Made by a program: the position numbers and the translations under genes. Source: DATMNI01 sp035570275 (GTDB lineage Bacteria > Acidobacteriota > Terriglobia > Bryobacterales > Bryobacteraceae). Taken from it: DNA of 64,000 nt. Of this stretch, positions 59,326-64,000 are shown piece after piece (the stretch's first letter is position 1; each line of letters starts with the position of its first letter). Under the pieces are notes generated by a model. The model was given only the letters and a program-made list of their open reading frames with translations. It made no database searches and was not told where the DNA came from. The DNA lies in NCBI GenBank assembly GCA_035570275.1, contig DATMNI010000285.1, forward strand, positions 1-64,000, in the 5' to 3' direction.

Positions 59326-59366
59326 TGGAATACGACGCTCATAGGAATACGGACGCTCATTGGAAC
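59317..59366. repeat. Three 17-18-bp repeats of the aroK stop / glycerate kinase start
   Basis: Units GACGCTCATTGGAATAC, GACGCTCATAGGAATACG and GACGCTCATTGGAAC. On the minus strand each contains CCNATGAGCGTC. The first copy met by the ribosome holds the aroK TGA within CAATGAG and the last holds the glycerate kinase ATG, so an ATGA overlap has been triplicated. Confidence 0.8.
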
Positions 59367-59887
59367 AACGGGTGCGCCAGAATCAGATCGACCACCACTT
59401 CCGGATCATCGGTTTGAATCGCAATGTGGGCGTCCGCCAGGTGGTACAACTCGCGGCGGGAGTTAAATAACCCCAGAAAGGCCTCCGGATCGCGCGCCAG
59501 CGGACGGTGCGTGGCGGGCGCCACCCGGCGCTCGACGGTTTCGAACGGGCAATCCAGCCACACCGTGATGCCGTTGTTTTCCAGCAGTTCCCGGTTCGGC
59601 GGCGTTACGTAGGCGCCACCCCCCAGCGCCAGCACCGCCGGGCGTCCGCGCTCGATCCAGCCCACGTGGTAGCGAATGATATCGGTTTCCATGCGCCGGA
59701 ATTCCGGCTCTCCATGCGCGCTGAAAATCTCGCCAATCTTCATTTTCCGCGCCGCCTCGATTTCGCCGTCGGTATCGAAAAAGTTCCACCCGAGCCGGAG
59801 CGCTAACTGGCGGCCAATGGTGGACTTGCCGGAGCCCATGAAGCCCACCATGTAAATCCCGGGCGTGCGCTTGAGCCTGAGGTTCAT
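59357..59887 (-). CDS. aroK: Shikimate kinase
   Basis: 176 aa. Phosphorylates shikimate in aromatic amino-acid synthesis. P-loop GFMGSGKST (residues 15-23), shikimate-binding FFDTDGEIE and the GGG loop in AVLALGGGAYVTP, plus LID residues in RPLARDPEAF. ATG 59887 overlaps the SDR stop (ATGA). Stop codon is inside the triplicated repeat. Confidence 0.94.
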   Translation of the reverse strand: MNLRLKRTPGIYMVGFMGSGKSTIGRQLALRLGWNFFDTDGEIEAARKMKIGEIFSAHGEPEFRRMETDIIRYHVGWIERGRPAVLALGGGAYVTPPNRELLENNGITVWLDCPFETVERRVAPATHRPLARDPEAFLGLFNSRRELYHLADAHIAIQTDDPEVVVDLILAHPLFQ

Positions 59888-60657
59888 GCCGTTCCGTTCA
59901 TGTCCGCCATGCGCCGTTCCACTATCGAAGGGAACAGGCGCATCGCCAGCACCAGCAGCCATCCAACCTTCGGCGTGACGATGGTGCGGGCGTTGCGCTC
60001 CACGCCGCGGCGAATATCGCGCGCGCAGCGCTCCGGAGTGATGGCGAAGCGGCGGCCCTTGACCACTTTTTCGGGCGCCTGGCCGGCCCGCACGTTCTTC
60101 TGAAACCCGGTCAGCACGTAGCCGGGGCAAACCAGCAGCGTGCGGACGCCATCGCGCATCAACTCCATGCGCATCCCCTCGGTGAGCGCGCCCACGGCGA
60201 ATTTCGAAGCGCTGTAGATGGTCATCCAGGGCAGCACCATTTTGCCCCCGATCGAGCCTACGTTCACCACCATGCCGCTGTGCCGCGCGCGCATTCCGGG
60301 CGCCACCAGTTGAGTGAGGCCCAGCAGGCCGAAGAAGTTCAGCTCCATGAGGTAGCGCACCTCTTCCATGGGAGTGTTCCATGAAGGGCAGTAGATGCCC
60401 ACGCCGGCATTGTTGATCAGGATATCGATCTGACCGTAAGTTTCCACGGTGCGCTCCACAACCCGCCGGCGGTCGGCCTCGCTGGTCAAGTCGCCGGGCA
60501 GGATCAGCGCGTTCGACCCGCCCGCGCGCCGCAGCCCTTCTTCGGACCGGGCAGTGAGCGCCAGCCTGGCCCCGGCGCGCGCGAATTCCGCGGCACAGGC
60601 GGCGCCGACGCCTTCCGAAGCGCCGGTGATCAGGACGACTTTGCCATCGATGCGCAT
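59884..60657 (-). CDS. Short-chain dehydrogenase/reductase
   Basis: 257 aa, classical SDR. NAD(P)-binding TGASEGVGAACAAEFARAG, NNAGVGIY, and active-site Ser plus YSASKFAVGALTEGMRMEL (YxxxK). The C-terminus is basic and hydrophobic (VGWLLVLAMRLFPSIVERR), which may touch the membrane. Substrate unknown. First gene of the operon with aroK, glycerate kinase and TPR. Confidence 0.88.
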   Translation of the reverse strand: MRIDGKVVLITGASEGVGAACAAEFARAGARLALTARSEEGLRRAGGSNALILPGDLTSEADRRRVVERTVETYGQIDILINNAGVGIYCPSWNTPMEEVRYLMELNFFGLLGLTQLVAPGMRARHSGMVVNVGSIGGKMVLPWMTIYSASKFAVGALTEGMRMELMRDGVRTLLVCPGYVLTGFQKNVRAGQAPEKVVKGRRFAITPERCARDIRRGVERNARTIVTPKVGWLLVLAMRLFPSIVERRMADMNGTA

Positions 60658-60661
60658 AAAG

Positions 60662-60744
60662 AGCTGTCAGCCATCAGCTTTCAGCTATCAGCTTGAACCC
60701 GCGCGCGCCGCCGGTTTTAGCTGACGGCTGATAGCTGACGGCTG
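60662..60744. repeat. Heptamer inverted-repeat array between divergent genes
   Basis: Left arm TCAGCNN units (60662-60694), GC-rich loop, right arm GCTGANN units (60718-60744). It is the same family as in the ribosomal operon but sits between the divergent SDR and LON-domain genes, showing the family is not limited to that operon. Confidence 0.83.
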
Positions 60745-60782
60745 TCTTGCCCAGCTTTCCGCAGAAACGCCATAATAGTACC

Positions 60783-61409
60783 ATGGCTTCGCGGCTCATC
60801 CCGCTGTTTCCGCTGCACCTCGTGGTCTTTCCCAGAGCCCGCCTGCCTCTGCACATCTTCGAGGAACGTTACAAGGAAATGGCGGGCAACGCCATCCGCG
60901 ATAATTCCGAGTTTGGAATCGTGCTGGCCAAAGACGAGGGCATCGTCAACGCCGGCTGTACGGTCACTATCGAAAAGGTCATGCAGATGTATTCCGACGG
61001 GCGCATGGACATCCTGACCCGCGGCCAGCGCCGCTTCGAAATCGAGGCCTTGAACCAGGAGAAGAGCTACCTGCAGGCCGAAGTGAACTTCTTCGACGAT
61101 GAGGATTTCGAGCCTACGCCCGCGGAACTGCGCCACCAGGCGCTTTCCAATTACCAGGAGTTGACCGCGCTGGGCTCCGAAAACCACGAAGAACCGGATC
61201 TGCAGGATCCGCAACTGAGCTTCCAACTGGCTCGCATCCTGCCCGACCTGGATTTTCTGAACACGCTCCTGAGGCAGCGCTCGGAAACCCTGCGGCTCAA
61301 GGAGTTCAACCATTACCTGTCGGAGTACATTCCACGCCAGCGGATTATTGAGCGGATGCGCGGGCTGGCTCCGACCAACGGCTTCGGCAGAAAACCGGCG
61401 GGGATGTAG
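60783..61409 (+). CDS. LON substrate-binding-domain protein
   Basis: 208 aa, only the N-terminal LON domain of the ATP-dependent protease, without AAA or protease parts. Motifs: IPLFPLHLVVFPRARLPLHI, FEERYKEMAGNAIRD, GCTVTIEKVMQMYSDGRMDI, RGQRRFEIEALNQEKSYLQA. Such proteins are common in bacteria with unknown role. ATG 60783 lies after the heptamer array. Confidence 0.87.
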   Translation: MASRLIPLFPLHLVVFPRARLPLHIFEERYKEMAGNAIRDNSEFGIVLAKDEGIVNAGCTVTIEKVMQMYSDGRMDILTRGQRRFEIEALNQEKSYLQAEVNFFDDEDFEPTPAELRHQALSNYQELTALGSENHEEPDLQDPQLSFQLARILPDLDFLNTLLRQRSETLRLKEFNHYLSEYIPRQRIIERMRGLAPTNGFGRKPAGM

Positions 61410-61428
61410 CCGTGCGTGATGGCCCTAT

Positions 61429-63267
61429 ATGACCGTTCGCGTCAGGGCCGGCCGGCTGCGGTCGGCTGGCTCGTTCGCTGTTTCAGCCTGCTTCCACGGC
61501 GGAATCCTGGGCTGGGTGGCGCTGGGGCCGGGGCTGCCTCCGCCGCAGGGGCCACGGTCCATCTACGACCAGGAGATCCGCCCGAACCAGAAGAAAATCG
61601 TCTGGTACAACCTGCGTGAAGAAAAGTTCAACGAGATCCTCGGTGCGGACAGAAGCCATCCCCCGGATGTTGCGCCGGCGGATGCGCCAGCCGACCGCAA
61701 GCCGCCGCGGGCGCGGGTAAAGTTCGACCAGACGCTGGTTTCGGGCGCCAGGGACGACGACCGCCCACCGCAAATGATCTTTCTGCCCGAACCGGAGCTT
61801 GTCCCGCCGCCCGACTCGCCGAAGCCTGTGCCGCTGCCGAACGTGGTGGCGGTGGCCCCGGCGCCCAAGCCCGTGCGGCGATTCGTACCGCCGCCCGTAA
61901 AACCGCCGCCTGACCAGCCCGCGCCGGCGCTGCCGGAAGCCCCCCGCGCTGCCTCGTTAGGGCCCTCTCCGGCAGACCAGGCGAAGCTGCCGTTTGCCGT
62001 GCGGGCCCCGCGGCCCCAGCCCCGGGCATTCACTCCGCCCACCGAGACCAAATCGCAGCCGGCGCCGGTTTCGCTGCCGGACGCCCCGCGCCTGATTGCC
62101 AGCGCGGTCGTCGCCAGCGCGGAAACACCCCACTTACCGCTGCCCCCGTCAGGCCCCAAGCCCCCGCCGCTGCCTTTCGCCGCGCCGCCCGAAATCCGCC
62201 TCCAGCGGCAGACGGCGCTGCTGCTGCCGGAGGCGCCCACCATAGCCGCGCCATCCACGTCATCCTCGGCGCAGGAAATTAAGAGCCTCCTGCCGATTGC
62301 CGCGGCGTTGTCCATCTCCACCGTGCCGCGGCCGCAGCCCAGGGCCTTCACGCCGCCATCGCGTCCGCAGCCCGCCTTCGGAGGCGCAGTGACGGCGCCG
62401 CCTACCCTGGCGGAAGCACCGGCGGCCGCTGCAGTGGGCGGGGGCAACGGGCCCGCCCAAGCCAGCAGCCAGACCACCCTGCAGGCCACCCTGGCTATCG
62501 TAGGCCTTAACCCTGCCAATACCGCCTCCATCCCTGCCCTGCCTGGTCCCCGCAAGGCCGGCTTCTCGGCCGGTCCGGTGGCGCGGCCCGAGGGCAGTCC
62601 CGGAGCCGATTCCGATTCGCGGATTTCCGTGCCCGGCCTGCTGGTCCGAAGCGGCGTCAAGGACATTCCCAAGGACAGTCCGGCATCGCTTGTGGCCAAC
62701 TTCTCGCCCACTTCCCGCGAGAACCTTCTGGCGGCGGCACGCATCGCCATGGGTTCGCCGCCGCCCGCGGCAGCGCCCAAGACGCTCGCCGGGGAAAAGA
62801 CGCTCGCTGGGGAACCACAGGCCACCCGGGTTGCCGGCGCGCCCGGCGCCCGCCTGAACGGACGTCTGGTATACACCATCGCCATCCAGATGCCCAACGT
62901 CACCAGCTACTCGGGCAGTTGGATTGTCTGGTTTGCGCTGCAGGAATCGGGCGCGGCCGGGCCAGTGGATCGAACTCTGGCGGACATCCGGCCGCCGGTT
63001 CCGCTACGCAAGGTCGACCCGAAGTATATTCCATCGGCCGTCGAGGATCGGGTGGAGGGCAAGGTGCTGCTTTCCGCCGTGATTCGCGCCGACGGGCATG
63101 TGGAGTCAGTCGGTGTGATATCCGGCCTGGACCAGCGCCTGGATCGCAGCGCGGCGGAGGCCCTCGCCAAGTGGGTTTTCGAACCGGCCACGCACAACGG
63201 CTCTCCCGTGATAGTGGACGCCGTCTTCGAAATTCCATTCCATCTGGCTCCGAAACCCGCCAAATGA
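61429..63267 (+). CDS. TonB-like energy transducer with very long Pro-rich linker
   Basis: 612 aa. A short hydrophobic N-terminal segment (AVSACFHGGILGWVALGPG) anchors it; residues about 65-440 are Pro/Ala-rich with repeated PRPQPRAFTPP; the C-terminal domain has VPLRKVDPKYIPSAVEDRVE, GKVLLSAVIRADGHVESVGV and WVFEPATHNGSPVIVDAVFE, the TonB C-terminal fold. Such a protein would energise TonB-dependent receptors like the three in this window. The stop overlaps the HAD gene. No exbB/exbD nearby. Confidence 0.85.
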   Translation: MTVRVRAGRLRSAGSFAVSACFHGGILGWVALGPGLPPPQGPRSIYDQEIRPNQKKIVWYNLREEKFNEILGADRSHPPDVAPADAPADRKPPRARVKFDQTLVSGARDDDRPPQMIFLPEPELVPPPDSPKPVPLPNVVAVAPAPKPVRRFVPPPVKPPPDQPAPALPEAPRAASLGPSPADQAKLPFAVRAPRPQPRAFTPPTETKSQPAPVSLPDAPRLIASAVVASAETPHLPLPPSGPKPPPLPFAAPPEIRLQRQTALLLPEAPTIAAPSTSSSAQEIKSLLPIAAALSISTVPRPQPRAFTPPSRPQPAFGGAVTAPPTLAEAPAAAAVGGGNGPAQASSQTTLQATLAIVGLNPANTASIPALPGPRKAGFSAGPVARPEGSPGADSDSRISVPGLLVRSGVKDIPKDSPASLVANFSPTSRENLLAAARIAMGSPPPAAAPKTLAGEKTLAGEPQATRVAGAPGARLNGRLVYTIAIQMPNVTSYSGSWIVWFALQESGAAGPVDRTLADIRPPVPLRKVDPKYIPSAVEDRVEGKVLLSAVIRADGHVESVGVISGLDQRLDRSAAEALAKWVFEPATHNGSPVIVDAVFEIPFHLAPKPAK

Positions 63268-63971
63268 CGCGCCAATACCTGATTATCGATGCCGACGACA
63301 CGCTCTGGGAGAACAACATCTACTTCGAGCGCGCCTTCGAGGAATTCGCCGCGTTTCTGCGCCACTCCACCCTGTCGCCCGGCCAGGTACGTGAGGTGCT
63401 GGACCAGATCGAAGACGCCAACGCCAAAATCCACGGCTACGGCTCGCTGAACTTTGGCCGCAACCTGAAGCAATGCTTCGAGCATCTGGCGGAGCGCGAA
63501 ATCGGCGAGCAGGACCGCCGAACCGTGGCGGGCTTCGCCGAGCGGATTCTGGAATGCCCGATGGAAGTCATCGATGGCGTTCCGGAGACCCTGGAATTCC
63601 TGGCGGCACACCACGACCTTACCCTGTTCACCAAGGGCCACCCGGAGGAGCAGAAGCTCAAGCTCGACCGGTCCGGACTGGGCGGCTACTTCGGCCGCAC
63701 GGCCATCGTGAAGGAGAAGGACCGGCCGGCCTACCAGCGGCTGGTGGCCGAGCGCGGCATGGACCCGGAGCGGACGTGGATGATCGGCAACAGCCCCAAG
63801 TCCGACATCAACCCGGCATTGGAAGCCGGGCTGAATGCGGTGTTCATACCGCACGCCCACACCTGGGTCCTGGAGAAGCAGGAACTCCGGAAGGGTAAGG
63901 GCAGGCTGCTGGTGTTGGATGGGTTCCGGAGGTTGAAGGAGCACTTCCAGGAACCGCAAACAGCCCCGTAA
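63264..63971 (+). CDS. HAD-superfamily hydrolase
   Basis: 235 aa. Motif I LIIDADDTLWENN with the nucleophile and acid aspartates, motif II LTLFTKG, motif III lysine in VKEKDRPAYQ, motif IV MIGNSPKSDINPALEAG. A helical cap lies between motifs I and II. Probably a phosphatase; substrate unknown. ATG 63264 overlaps the tonB-like stop, so the two genes are coupled. Confidence 0.9.
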   Translation: MTRQYLIIDADDTLWENNIYFERAFEEFAAFLRHSTLSPGQVREVLDQIEDANAKIHGYGSLNFGRNLKQCFEHLAEREIGEQDRRTVAGFAERILECPMEVIDGVPETLEFLAAHHDLTLFTKGHPEEQKLKLDRSGLGGYFGRTAIVKEKDRPAYQRLVAERGMDPERTWMIGNSPKSDINPALEAGLNAVFIPHAHTWVLEKQELRKGKGRLLVLDGFRRLKEHFQEPQTAP

Positions 63972-64000
63972 TCCGGCAGAGCGGGCGGTTTGGGAAATAC

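Noticed and set aside
61416..61619. An alternative 67-residue frame at the start of the tonB-like gene
   Set aside because: It overlaps the tonB-like frame, which alone has the membrane segment and the C-terminal domain.

Overview
The window is GC-rich bacterial chromosome. Its gene content points to an acidobacterium, most likely of the Solibacter/Bryobacter group. The clues are an ADOP-type duplicated permease (a family named for Acidobacteria), giant Oar-like outer-membrane receptors with an N-terminal carboxypeptidase-regulatory domain, PQQ dehydrogenases paired with CxxCH cytochromes, exported xylose-isomerase-like TIM barrels and a PEP-CTERM protein. Lineage is an inference from families; no 16S gene is present. 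No tRNA, rRNA, CRISPR array or transposase was seen.

Layout. (1) 1-16353: an unbroken S10-spc-alpha ribosomal operon, from the 3' end of rpsJ to rplQ, including secY, adk, map, infA, rpmJ and rpoA. Three genes are easily missed: rpmD (9161-9340), rpmJ (12990-13103) and infA (about 12724-12954). (2) 16573-22367, minus strand: a polytopic membrane protein, a malate/L-lactate dehydrogenase-type enzyme, an ADOP permease and the decayed remains of a [2Fe-2S] molybdenum-hydroxylase small subunit. (3) 22368-28055, minus strand: an exported oxidative cluster (PQQ dehydrogenase, diheme cytochrome, heme/HhH protein, Tat-exported TIM barrel, monoheme protein). (4) 28118-50119, plus strand: a carbohydrate-type locus with a second Tat TIM barrel, a FadR-type GntR regulator, three TonB-dependent Oar-like receptors (the first frameshifted), two GHL6-like glycosidases, a GH42 enzyme, a Tat-exported PQQ dehydrogenase and a pentaheme cytochrome. 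(5) 50353-55294: aminotransferase, cmk, aspartate kinase, MFS transporter. (6) 55349-57639: accessory patch of intact and broken toxin-antitoxin genes around a PEP-CTERM gene. (7) 57647-63971: a minus-strand SDR-aroK-glycerate kinase-TPR operon, then LON-domain protein, TonB-like protein and HAD hydrolase.

How it fits together. Two receptor promoters in region 4 share a near-identical -35 region followed by a perfect TGGTCGGACCA palindrome, the FadR-type GntR box; the third has a degenerate copy. The GntR gene lies just upstream of the first. I infer one regulon coupling glycan uptake (receptors powered by TonB), periplasmic hydrolysis (GH42, GHL6) and periplasmic oxidation (PQQ enzymes passing electrons to c-type cytochromes).

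The most unusual signal is non-coding. Inverted arrays of 7-bp units (TCAGCNN on the left arm, GCTGANN on the right, with CCGGCCA/GGTGGCC variants) sit between genes throughout the ribosomal operon and recur elsewhere, often reaching the ribosome binding site. Separately, many gene boundaries carry 2-4 copy direct duplications of 12-18 bp that include the stop codon, Shine-Dalgarno or start codon. Finally, six exported proteins of unrelated folds in regions 3-4 carry Gly/Arg-rich (RGG-like) inserts.
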